Below are positions 43,913-64,000 of a stretch of DNA of 64,000 nucleotides, piece by piece (the stretch's first letter is position 1; each line of letters begins with the position of its first letter). Under the pieces are notes generated by a model. The model had not been told where the DNA came from and did no database searches. It saw nothing but the letters and a program-made list of their open reading frames with translations. The translations under genes were made by a program, and so were the position numbers. The stretch lies in assembly GCA_963693365.1 (NCBI GenBank), contig CAVNZM010000001.1, forward strand, positions 19,902,001 through 19,966,000, written 5' to 3'. This DNA is from Amoebidium appalachense. Its lineage: Eukaryota > Ichthyosporea.

Positions 43913-44955
43913 GCCATGACGTGCTTCTTTGTCGGGGGGGTGGTCATGCTGTCCATGTCTGCGCTCTTCCACCTTGTGTTCTGCCACTCCCTCCAGGCCT
44001 ATGCCGTGTTCAGCAGATGCGACTACACAGGCATTGCCGTCATGATTGCTGGCTCCTTTGCCCCCGCAAGTATGTGCCCTTCCCTGCGGTGGAATGATAA
44101 AGACACTTCGGAGAAACTAAGGTCTTTGTGGTCAGGGAATGATGATGATATGTGTGTGTGTGTGGGGGGGGGGGGGGGGGGGGGGGGGGGGGAAGAGGAA
44201 GCAGGCAACCACATACATCATATCCGCCCTGCTCGTTCCCCTCTTCAGAAATATTCTAATCCACCCCCTTCTCCCCACAGCCTATTTCCTGTTTGCCTGT
44301 GACCCCACCCTCCTGCACGTCTACCTGTCGCTGCTGGCTGTGCTGACCATAGCCACCCTGGCTGTGGTCTATCTGCCGGGCTTTGACCGCCCGAGGTTTC
44401 GTCTGCTCCGGTCGTCTGTGTTTGTCAGCATGGGCACCATCTGTGTCGTTCCTCTCTTCCACCACATGGTCAAGTATGTTCTTCCCCTCCCCTCCCCCCC
44501 CCAAAAAAACATACACACACACACACACACACACCACCACACATACACACGCATGCACACGCACACGCACACCGAGATCTCTACCAGGATTCTATGTGAA
44601 CAACAATCCTAGAGGTTATCTAATGGTCTGAGAGATTTATCATATCATTGAGCAACAGCCCAAACCGTTAAGTTCGCTGCTGTCATGTTTTGATTTTGTT
44701 ATAGTATTTCGACTTTTTTTTTGGCCTTATAAATTTTCCCGATTGCTGGGCTGTAACCAGAGGTGGTGATGCTCGGGTTCAAGCAGTATTACAAGAAAAA
44801 TTGGAGCAGACGAAGACAGAAATCCAAGTGCGGGGCATAGTGGTGCGATGGTGTCGGGAAATATCCATGGTGCCTCAGGCAACAAAATTCGTGCTGCATC
44901 TGTCTGCTGTTGACTCTACGTGGACTAATGGTATCATGCATGCCTTCCTTTCCCC

Positions 44956-45028
<73 letters not shown>

Positions 45029-45132
45029 ACGGGTATTCACATACGGACCGAGTGGTAGCCATGACCATCCAGTGGGGCCAACTGGCACTCTATTTCTCGG
45101 GTGCAGTCATCTACACAGTCAGGTTCCCTGAA

Positions 45133-45188
<56 letters not shown>

Positions 45189-45621
45189 AGGGGCGAGGAC
45201 GGGAGGGAAGCTTTCAGTGGGGAAATTGATGCTTGAGGGTTTCTAACAAGCAGCCAACAACCACGGGGGCGGAGGGGTAGGCCTGAGCCGAACGGGTGGA
45301 GGAGGGAGGGAGGGCGGGGGAGCCAGGGGGGGGGGGGGGGGGGGGGGGGGTTGCTGAGAGGTACAGGTGTGAGGAAGGTGGGTGGCTGGTGGTGGGTGGG
45401 CTGTTGGTGTCTCGGGGGCGAAGGGGGGGGGGAGACACGTGCCCACCGTTGGCAAATTGCTTTACTCTGTGCGCTTGTGTGGGGAGACCCAGAGTGTGTG
45501 TGAGAGAGCTCACCATCTGTTCGGCAGGCTGTGGCCCGGCAAGTTCGACCTGTGGTTCCACAGCCACCAGCTCATGCACCTGATGATCCTGGGCGCAGCA
45601 GCAGTGCATTTGTACGTCAAC

Positions 45622-45691
<70 letters not shown>

Positions 45692-46181
45692 TCCTGGATA
45701 CTCCCTGCGCGCATTTTGTTTTGCGTATCGGGCATGGTGTTTGCTATTGTAAATTTGTACTTGAACTGAGAAACACAGCCAAAATCAGCTGTCAACACCG
45801 CCCCAACTCAACCCACCCTACCCACATCCCACCACTATTCACTGGAGGCCACTTCCAAAATGGCAACCACACAACCTAAACTGAACTGTTTTATTAGAAC
45901 AGAATGAGCCCCCCCCCCCCCCCCCCCCTCCTTACCCCCACCCTCCCAAGTTCAGTTGATGCTGCTGTCTGAGTTGGAGAGTCGGATATACGCGGGCTAA
46001 GGGGTCGAAACTCAGACGCAATTGATGACTTGGGCCCTCCCTGAGGATGGACTCTGCTTATGACGCATACTGCGCGCATGGCTATGTTGCATACTTGAAT
46101 GTTTGCCTTTGCATGTGTCCTTCGTGTATGCGTACTTCGTACCGTGTTCCGCATTCAAACCCCCCTTACTTCCCCCACCCC

Positions 46182-46240
<59 letters not shown>

Positions 46241-46455
46241 TGCACGTGCGCGCGTACACGTAGATACATACACACACCAATGCATCGCCGTGGGCACTGC
46301 AACACACCATGCATCCCGTGGTGCATATTCACATCCACCCCCACCATGCACCCCTCTCTAACATGGAACCCCCCAGCTACGGCATGATGACTGGCCTTGA
46401 ATACCGCCAACAGCACCAGTGCACCTACGAGCAGATCAACGGCTTCATGCCATGA
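40629..46455 (+). CDS. PAQR family (adiponectin-receptor-like) seven-helix membrane protein
   Basis: Nine exons splice in phase: 40629-40699, 41587-41820, 42846-42984, 43463-43591, 43913-44069, 44281-44473, 45027-45134, 45528-45611 and 46377-46455 (TGA), giving 397 residues. The start is ATG in CAACCATGG. A hydrophilic ~110-residue N-terminus is followed by LPEWLQDNNSIRKFYRPPLN, the family entry motif. PAQR/CREST-superfamily signatures are all present: ETGN (E156, N159), SxxxH (S207-H211), D228 and the C-terminal HxxxH (H357-H361 in WFHSHQLMHLMIL). In the family these histidines hold a zinc ion in a membrane-embedded active site. Layout resembles AdipoR/HHP-type members rather than progestin-receptor types, but I cannot assign a subgroup. 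Several introns end in (CA)n at the acceptor and one starts with (GT)n. Confidence 0.93.
41149..41306 (+). repeat. C, A, then (CA)n compound tract in PAQR intron 1
   Basis: 22 C, about 23 A, an A/G-rich bridge and then about 38 CA units. Confidence 0.95.
42477..42760 (-). repeat. R2-type dispersed repeat, reverse orientation, PAQR intron 2
   Basis: It shares the CTGCTCGTCTCTGATCAAGA block and the 'ttcaagtgaagca' block with R2 copies. It then contains two versions of the 'gtggatgatttagggcccccgtgggcatgggctct'-type block (near 42608 and 42731), so it may be two overlapping insertions. Confidence 0.6.
43031..43073 (+). repeat. C run in PAQR intron 3
   Basis: About 40 C follow CAACGCATACATCC, a version of the motif that precedes C runs at several repeat ends. 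Confidence 0.9.
44958..45026 (+). repeat. (CA)n directly at the PAQR exon 7 acceptor
   Basis: About 33 CA units end in ACACAG at exon 45027. No other pyrimidine tract is present. The following intron opens with (GT)n (45135-45187). Confidence 0.95.
45135..45187 (+). repeat. (GT)n starting at the PAQR exon 7 donor
   Basis: The donor GT is the first unit of about 26 GT repeats. Confidence 0.95.
45621..45690 (+). repeat. C-then-A tract in PAQR intron 8
   Basis: About 36 C and 32 A begin only about 10 bp after the GTACGT donor of exon 8. Confidence 0.95.
45944..46160 (-). repeat. R1 repeat fragment, reverse orientation, PAQR intron 8
   Basis: The reverse complement of the CCCATCCTCAGGGAGG region and of the GAATGCGGAACACGGTACGA end of R1. 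It lacks the AGAAGCATGGTGCAG segment, as do the copies at 50595 and 59517. Confidence 0.9.
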
Positions 46456-47530
46456 CCTCCCCTCAGCATGTGTTATTTGCAAGCAGCATTGTGTTGTTTG
46501 TCTTGTGTACTTCGTACTCTATGGCGCATTCAAAATCCCGTGGACTTGCCAATTGCTGTTGAAACAAAGTATGGGTTGGGAACCACACGCGAGAGGTTGA
46601 AGAGTCGGAACCCATGCTTTTGTGGAGGCATAGGAACCACTGATGATGGGCTCTGTTCAAGTGTCTTCTGCCTGCACGCTTAAATTGCTTGGTTTTGGGT
46701 TTCCCACTTTTGTGACGCTTGGCTTGTTGCTCTTTGTTGTCTTCTCCATATTTCCAACCCTCTAACGCATATATCCCCCCCCCCCCTCTCCCCCTTCCCC
46801 CCCTGGCGCGCTCCACAAACACGCACTCGCTATTTTTCATTCCCAATTTTTCTCTGTGTGATATTTCCGTATTTTTTCACTCTGCTTGTTCTCTGTCTAT
46901 GCTCCTAATGCACTCACACACTTATTTCTTCAAAGTGTGAAATTGATGGGGGATATGTATATATACGCTCGGCTTTTATCAGTTCAGTTAGAATGACCCT
47001 GGATGTAGTTTTTGCATGCCGCCCAGTTAACTTTTTCCGAAGTCCATTCATTAACCTGCACTGTATACAATACATACGATGGACGCAGTCCAGATAATCT
47101 ATTCGCACACACACACAACATTTTCACGGGGCACACCCAGATTACACATGTACACCAAAACCGTAATGCCTTACCGTAAAATAGACTGCACGGTGTTTAA
47201 AGTGGACACCTACTGAGATATCCATTGAGATAGATTGTGAATTTCGGAAACTGCAGTGCATCAGACACTGTGAAATTTGAGAATTGATGGAGTGTAAGTT
47301 TTTCTAGAGGTGATGGGAGACTCGCACGGTTGAGTCGTGGATGCTTGTACGAATAAGAATCAGAATGAAACAAAAAATAACTGGCCACATGGTTTGGATG
47401 TCAGTTTGAGTGTGTGATGACCGGTCACGTGCATTGGGGCCTCTCCTCGGGAAGGGGGGGGGGGGGGGCTATTATTAGACACGTGTGTCCATAAGCACAA
47501 TATGCCCCAATTGGCCCCACTGATGACGCT

Positions 47531-47569
<39 letters not shown>

Positions 47570-48485
47570 GCATTGCCCACCATATGCATGGTGGCGAGGA
47601 AATCACCTATAGCCTACATTGTGTAGGCCATCTGCAAGTCATTGTGTTGTAGATGTACATCTTCCGCCACCTTGCAACTGGTGAGGCCGAAATTTAGGGC
47701 TAATATTAATGTGCGAGTATGCATACAAATTATGTTTGCAAAAAATCACGAATTGACTTGCTGGCCAGACCGAGCCCCCCCTGGCCTCATACGAACAAAC
47801 AAACAATTCAAACAACGTACAAACAAACAAACAAACAAACAAAAAAAAAATAAAAAAAATCCAGGCCTAGGGCCGACGCCACTTGGTGACTATTGTTCTC
47901 ACCATTATGACTACAGCTATAATATTTATTGCACCACGGCATCCGTATATGCATCCCCAAGATTTGCAGTATGCACAGCACATTTTGCCAAAGGGGGCCA
48001 ATAGGGTGGCTTCCGTATATTTTATTATCCAACTACAACCCAGAGATAAGCTGGCTTTCGAGAATTACGGCCATGGTTGACATTCAATACGTGTTGAGCG
48101 CCAAACACTGCGTCAAACATGCTCCGTTTAGCATTCGGTTCCGAAATCAAAACAAATGAATTTTCATATCAGGGGGTACAAAACCCCCACTTTCTAGCTT
48201 TAATGGGCTCTAGCATCGTCAACAATGCCCCGAGTATAGATTAGCCCCTTCATTACATGCATCTCGTGCAAAGAATTCATTCTACTGCTTCATTTATAAC
48301 ATTACAAAGTAAAGAAGTCTGGGTCCCCCCAGCCCCCACTTTCACACACCCGCATATACAGCGTGGCCCACCCAAAAACAACACCATGCCACCTGACAAA
48401 CATACACGCGCCCACAATCAGAAAAACAAGGTCCAAAGTGGCCCAAACACAAGCGAAAAAAGACCACAACATTTCACGACCTATA
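46456..48485. other. Convergent intergenic region between PAQR and HisRS
   Basis: It holds the 3' flanks of both genes. An R2-like fragment (46480-46680, reverse), a C run (46773-46803), an A run (47532-47565) and a (CAAA)n stretch (47800-47850) are the only repeats; the rest is mixed unique sequence. No gene is seen. Confidence 0.55.
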
Positions 48486-58352
<9,867 letters not shown>

Positions 58353-59783
58353 GGCGGTCTGTGTGGGTGGGGTGTGGTTTAAAGTTAAACCGAATCCTTT
58401 TGGGTGTATCGTGAAGAGAAGTCAACAATCGTGTGTGTATGTCCCCGCTTGCATAGCCTACCGGCTGTGTACATCAACGGAGCTTATCAACGGTTAGCTG
58501 CCTAAAGATCTATAGATCCGCTCAACACAGGAAAGAGCACCGCTCAGATAAACTGTGCCAGCTAAACAGGTATGAAATACTATGTACTGAAAATTGGAAG
58601 AGGGTTGGCGTCTGGTGTCCTGTTCTCTCCATGAAGGTAATGGTAGTCTCGGCTACTGAGGCTCATGCATGCCGCATTGCGCATGCGCGGCGTTCACGTA
58701 GACCCGTTGGACTATTGATTGCGCAAACCGTTATCCTATTGTGACACCGCATGGCGCGAATATTCCGCCAATCATAAGAGTCTCTAGTCTTCCATGCTAA
58801 CATCCATGACGTCATAGCCACTTGGTCATGGGCCACTCGTTGAGGTGTGGGAATGGGATGATTTACACCAAGTATTTCGCACTATTATTAGATCAACTAT
58901 ATAAGTAGCTATAAGCTATGTTTTTCCCTTTGGGCCAGTGGGAAGGGGAACAGGCCGAAGGGTAAGAGAGAGAGAGGGGAGGGGGGGACCTGATGGAGGG
59001 CCACGGACTGGCCCGGGGGTTGAAAGACACAACATGGAAGATGTGTTTGGGGACGAGGAGAGGAAGGGACGGGAAGGAAAGAGGGCGGGTGTGTTGGGGG
59101 TTTGGGGGGGGGGGGGGGGGGGGGGGGGGGGCGGTGGGAGGGGGGGAAGGGGGGGGGGCGCAGAGGGCAGAAATAACCCCCATGTGCATGAGTGCATGAC
59201 TTAGCTCGTAGCTCATCACTGCTATGTTCTGGTCACAGACCAGAAACTCCCACCTGTTTATTCCTCGCCTATTCTATTCCTCACCTATGTACATAACCAC
59301 TTAGGGAGCTATCCTAATCATTAAAAAAACATGGGGGCCAACAATTAGTGCACAAGCGAGGCCCGTGTTGCCAAGACGCTGCCCAAGCACAAAGGAGCCA
59401 CATAAAGTGGCAGCACAAAAAAAGAGCAGGTGACAGGGTTGAAAGGAGGAGGAGGAGGTGGTGGTGGTGTGTGTGTGTGTGTGTGTGTGTGTGGAGGGGG
59501 GGGGGGGGGGGGGGTTGAATGCGGAACACGGTACGAAGTACGCATACACGAAGGACACATGCAAAGGCAAACATTCAAGTATGCAACATCAGCCATGCGC
59601 ACAGTATGCGTCATAAGCAGAGCCCATCATCAGGGAGGGCCCAAGTCATCAATTGCGTCTGAGTTTCGACCCCTTAGCCCGCGTATATACGAGGGAGGGG
59701 GGGGTGGGGGGTAGTCGGTATGGGAACACTCAGCCAACTTGGCCACATAGAACACAGTTTTCGTCTTAGTAAAGCCTTGGGCC
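58353..59783. other. Region upstream of HisRS
   Basis: 58353-58930 is repeat-poor and should contain the HisRS promoter. G-rich runs lie at 58975-58990 and 59103-59157. A GT-then-G tract (59468-59513) abuts an R1 fragment (59517-59692). No gene is recognised. Confidence 0.5.
59517..59692 (+). repeat. R1 repeat fragment
   Basis: GAATGCGGAACACGGTACGA through the CCCTTAGCCCGCGTATATAC block, with the same internal deletion as the 50595 copy. It is preceded by a G run and ends at a G-rich block. Confidence 0.93.
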
Positions 59784-59936
59784 TCACGGCTTGGCCAAGG
59801 CCAAGGCAAGGGTCCTGAGTTGGTGGTCAACCGTGGCCGACAGTGTTGCCCCGCTCGACTCGTTGGTGGCTAAAAATAGCTGCAGCATGTTACGTGCGGC
59901 CTCCTTGCTCAGGTGCCTCTTCTTGGTCAATTTCAT
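59784..59936 (-). CDS. Possible short or terminal exon, unrecognised
   Basis: An ATG-to-TGA frame of 50 residues (begins MKLTKKRHLSKEAARNMLQL, ends LALALAKP) with a basic start and an even, coding-like composition. It could be a small protein or the last exon of a minus-strand gene further right. AAACCCAAAG precedes the ATG and may be a weak acceptor. No family is recognised and no partner exon was found. Confidence 0.3.
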   Translation of the reverse strand: MKLTKKRHLSKEAARNMLQLFLATNESSGATLSATVDHQLRTLALALAKP

Positions 59937-61420
59937 CTTTGGGTTTGCAGATGTGCACACAGGCAGAAGGAAAAGTCGTTGTAGGATACTAGTGCTGATA
60001 TTATTTATTTGCAGAGCGGCTTATCTTTGTGTGGGGCTACGCAGCCTTTGACTGATTAAGAGCTTGGGGAGTCGGTGGTTCTGAAGAGGCGGGTTAAGGT
60101 GATGCTGCACAGGCTGGAATCGCTACACGTCCGTATATATTACTTAACGGGGCTCTAAACCTCTGAAATAGTCATTCAATGCCTGTGGGTTTCGAACTCG
60201 CTGCCGTTGGGATGAGTTGTTGAGTGTTGAGGCCCGGGTCTGGTCAGGCCTAAATTACCTATAAGGGTTAGATATCACCTTCTTAACACCACTACGAAAG
60301 AAAACTGCAGGAATGACACAGGGACTTCTTCAGGTGTTTATTCACGTGCATGAATAGCACCGAAGTGTCACCGTGTGCGGTGGATCCGTAAGGCCTAACC
60401 GCCGGGCCCGGAGCAGTTCGGGCAGGGACGGGCCACGGGGATGACCCGAATCGCCGGAGTGACGCGATAAACTCTCAAGTCGCGAGCCTCTGAGGATATA
60501 AAACAACTTGGTTTAGAGAGGGGTAAACTTTTCGGATGACAAGTAACAAGACAACAAGAAAGTGAAAATGACCGTGTAGAAGTTCGTGTTAACAAAACGG
60601 GAACTATTGGGAGTGTTGAATAATTCTTAGGGTGTTTACTGTGCAAAGGGTGTCAGACATACTGAAAGTATTAGCTATAGCTGAACAACGCTACAGCTAT
60701 TGTATGTCGACATGGTCACTTTTATCATAACCACAAAAAGCAAGCCTATTCAAATTGCAGACTCCCAGATTATTAATTGGTGGTCCATGGAAAAGCGAAA
60801 CAGTAGAACTTATATTAGTATAAGTCTTTTCTATATTATTTATTTATAGTATTTGAATGTGTCTAATCCTAAATCTGGCAAGTTCTCTAAATTATGATGG
60901 GTTCTTCACTGTAACTTCACATTTGGAAATGATTTTCAACCAAAACGACATGCTAACGGGTATAGTGAGAGCAAGATGCAATTTTGCAGCCAATCAGCGC
61001 TGACGAGCTTTCTAAATGATCGCTTCATGTGAGTGTCTGTCCGTGCCATTTTCTCTCATGTGAGTGTTGTACATGTGGGCACATTATATAACGCCACAAA
61101 AAGTGTGATATGTAAATAGATACACAAGGTTTACGCGTCTGTTAACGTTGCTTTGTGACTATAGCATCAGACTTGGTTTCATTTTTCTGTGACTGGCCAC
61201 CCTTATGAAGCCTCTCCAGGCCTGAGATCGAACTCGGAAATTTGTTGCTGCCATTAAAGCCTGTCCAAAAGTGTCTCACACCTCACTTCTGCTTTTTTGA
61301 AACACTTCACGTCCCTCTTGTCCCTTATTCGCCTAGCTAATTGACTACACAACGCTTTCTTCGTCCCCGCGACTGGTGTCTGGAAACAAACCTTGCAGAA
61401 CAGATTCAGTCAGGTGCAAA
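59937..61420. other. Repeat-poor region upstream of the TLC-domain gene
   Basis: About 1.5 kb of mixed, AT-leaning sequence without microsatellites. The promoter of the downstream gene is expected near its right end. I see no coding region, tRNA or repeat I can support. Confidence 0.5.
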
Positions 61421-63491
61421 ATGGCTGTGCTTGGGCTCTTGGCTGAGCTTCAGAGCTATGACAGTGGCTTTGGGGGGTTGATAACGGCAGGGGTTTTCTG
61501 CGTTTTCTTTTTGTCGTTGCAACACTCCGTGCTGTTCGTGACTGGCCTTGTGTCCAAGGTATTTATTTGCTCAGATCCCTGAGCTTCCGATTTTGTGTCC
61601 GTTTGTGCAAAAATTCCCACACGTGTTAAAAAGGTATACGACGACGCCTCCCTCTTGACACTAACCTTATTGACAGTCCTGAAGTGGTGTTTAGCACGAA
61701 CCTTCGTTGCTGGAAAGGAGGTGTTGTCACAACTATGAAGCACATGTGTGGCTTGTAGTCCAGACCGGGTGCATCCCAAAGTTCGTTGAGTGCATGCTAT
61801 GTTAGTGTTGCCATACAGCCTATTATGCTGCCTACGCTATTGGCTCCCAAGAGTTGGGATGCGCCGGCCATGACAACGTGCTTTGGAGCAGCACTCCTTT
61901 TTTGAGTGAAGTATGGCTGACCCTATGTGTCTTTTGGTGTGTATATACTATCACCCGCTGGGGTTGTATCTAGGTGGAATCTCTGTGGACTTGCTTTCTG
62001 CACATGGTTTTTGTTTCTGTGTTGCTCATATTTAGCCAAACAGGGGTATTGTGAAGACGTCTACCGTGTTCTTAACTGGTTTCTAAAACCGTTTCTTCAC
62101 TACACAGGAACTTCTCAAATCGATTGAAGCACGTGGCAAGCAAGACCAATGGCGCAACTTCATCGTTTCCTACTTCCATGCTTTTATATCTACCGTATGG
62201 TGTGCCGTGGCTTATGCGACAGCCACCGAGCAAGTCACGAGTGACTTGATTTTCGGTGATTCTCCGGCCTGTCGCCTACTCCTGTGCTTTTCCACTGGAT
62301 ATTTTGCTGCTGATTCGGTCGATATGTTATTGAGCAAAACCTTCACTTGGCAACTGCAAGTACACCACACGGTGGTGAGTGGGCCCTGCCCTTTTTCTCT
62401 TTCAAGCAAGTATTGGATTATGCGAGTGTAGTTGCACTGGAATGCTGGAAAGATTAACCCTGTGCATTTGAGGATGAATACTTGTTAGTGAAGAATCGGC
62501 CTGCAACCTGTGATGTGTGGGAGAGTTGCGGTTAGAGACTATATAATGCTGAAAAGTGGTCCTTGAGTGGGTCAGGGTAACGCCTCAGGGTGTGGGTGGG
62601 TGGGTGGGTGGGTGTTGTGTGGGGGGGGGGGGGGGGGGGAGAGATGCCTTGCTCTACCTTCGCATGGCACTTTTTCTGTCACCCTCCTCCCCGTCTTGCC
62701 ACCAGTGCCCTCTTGGCAAATATCACACATGCACCGCGCACACGCACGGACACGTGCACACACACATGCATATGTTCACCTTCCCACGTCCCCCATGTGT
62801 GCACGCGTCCCGTGTGCATATGCGCGCACGCACACACACCCACACATGCGCGCGCACACACACACATACACACACACACATGCGCACAGTTGCACGCACA
62901 CACATGCAGGCACACACACACACGCACACGCTAAAGCTACCTTGCCACAGTCACCACTATTTAGCAGTTTTCGCTCTTTCCATCCGCAAATAGTGCATGG
63001 CATTTCTGTCGTATGTGTCTCTGCCTGCTGGCTTCCAGGCACACAGTCCTCTACTGCCTGTCGTGAGCACCCTTCACCCTTATTCCAATTCTATTTTTGC
63101 TACGAGAATGCCATTCCTTCCCTTGCCGTCCTCACCTTTACACCCGACTACCTCGGCTACAACTCACACCATTCATCCTTTCTATGTGTTCTTTGATTGC
63201 TACATACTCGGTGTGGTGGGTGCACTGCTTTACTGAGCTTTTTTTTAATTCAAACAACTCTACTCGTTGCACCCTGACACCCTCCCTCCCCCCGCAGGTT
63301 TTATTGGCGTACCTTGCCGCCATTCACCAGGGGTTGTGTGGGCCGTACCTTGTGGCCGGGCTGTCAGTGGAGTTCAGCAACATCTTTCTGCACTCGCGTA
63401 AGCTCATGCTGCTGGCTGGCGTGCACAAGGAGACCAGGAGGTACCACGTCAACCTGCTCGCTTTGATGGGTATGAAAATGCAAGCCCCCAT

Positions 63492-63554
<63 letters not shown>

Positions 63555-63805
63555 ACACACACACGCACACATACACAAACATGCACACTTACACACCACC
63601 ACACGTACCCCTCACCCTGCCCCCTCCGCCCTCACCCTCCCCCCCCCCCCCCCCCCCCCCCCACACACACACACCGGCACGCACACGCTCGTGCCTGCGT
63701 GCGCACACATGCACACAATGCCTGTGTTGCTTGCATACCCCTGTGTGTTCGTTTCTGAATGCCATTCCATGTTCTACCCGTTTATGCATGTGTACAGCGT
63801 TTCTA

Positions 63806-63855
<50 letters not shown>

Positions 63856-63928
63856 CGGTCGCCCACCCCACCCCCCTCCCTGGATTGCAGGTCTTAAAGC
63901 TTATCCCTCGCATGTTACTTTGGGTTAA
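61421..63928 (+). CDS. TLC-domain (TLCD1/2-like) membrane protein
   Basis: Exons 61421-61558 (ATG, phase 0), 62108-62374 and 63298-63469 splice in phase. A fourth segment 63891-63928 is phase-compatible and ends with TAA. The product starts with a hydrophobic span ([20 protein letters not shown]). The linker [20 protein letters not shown] precedes the TLC-domain helices, with [15 protein letters not shown], the LQVHHTV histidine pair, [20 protein letters not shown] and [16 protein letters not shown]. The HH and YHVN blocks are typical of TLCD1/TLCD2 proteins. In animals these are plasma-membrane proteins linked to phospholipid composition. If 63891-63928 is the last exon the protein (about 204 aa) lacks the expected final helices. 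The true 3' exon may lie beyond the window. Confidence 0.82.
63494..63552 (+). repeat. (CA)n in the last visible TLCD intron
   Basis: About 28 CA units, followed further on by a C-then-CA tract (63641-63674) and a C run of about 45 (63809-63854) just before the candidate 3' exon. Confidence 0.95.
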
Positions 63929-64000
63929 ACGTGGGCACAAGCAAAAAAGATGTAGGTGTGCGCCCGCACACACACATGCACGTGCAGCCACAAGGAGAAA

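Overview
This window is nuclear DNA from a eukaryote. Protein-coding genes are broken into many short exons (about 50-240 bp), with GT-AG introns and one likely U12-type AT-AC intron. Two intact tRNA-Ile genes lie inside an intron. The genes include eukaryote-only ones (COG4, a PAQR/adiponectin-receptor-like protein, a TLC-domain protein). The histidyl-tRNA synthetase (HisRS) is of the bacterial/organellar type with a mitochondrial-type leader, which is not the usual animal situation. The COG4 and PAQR sequences look holozoan-like. I therefore favour a protist (unicellular holozoan or alga-like lineage) but cannot name it. The DNA is extraordinarily rich in (GT)n/(CA)n microsatellites and in long G or C homopolymers.

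Layout. 1-2077: no recognisable gene; clustered ATTGG motifs and homopolymers. 2078-5330 (+): three exons of an unrecognised coiled-coil protein. 5331-10767: no gene; microsatellites, a perfect 35-bp inverted repeat (8002-8117) and quieter stretches. 10768-12363 (-): a long GC-rich reading frame that looks transposon-derived. 13069-15502 (+): a tiny protein with a mitochondrial-type leader and one membrane segment (two splice models). 17170-37353 (-): COG4 in at least 21 exons, whose introns carry two tRNA-Ile genes, a tRNA relic, a 453-bp tandem array and many dispersed repeat copies. 37354-40628: largely repeat-poor divergent intergenic region. 40629-46455 (+): complete 9-exon PAQR-family gene. 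46456-48485: repeat-poor convergent intergenic region. 48486-58352 (-): organellar HisRS, 12 exons, with an AT-AC intron. 59784-59936 (-): possible short exon. 61421 to near the window end (+): TLCD-type TLC-domain gene.

The genes are ordinary housekeeping functions (Golgi tethering, organellar translation, membrane lipid or receptor proteins) and do not form an operon or cluster. The remarkable part is the intron architecture. Long simple-sequence tracts sit right at splice sites in a strand-specific way: C runs or (GT)n just after the 5' splice site, (CA)n just before the 3' splice site. Compound tracts have a nearly fixed polarity (T, GT, GGT or AT followed by G; equivalently C followed by A or CA), and a dispersed repeat family abuts G/C runs at one constant end. 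Exon coordinates below were read by eye from splice signals, reading phase and family similarity; no alignment was run.
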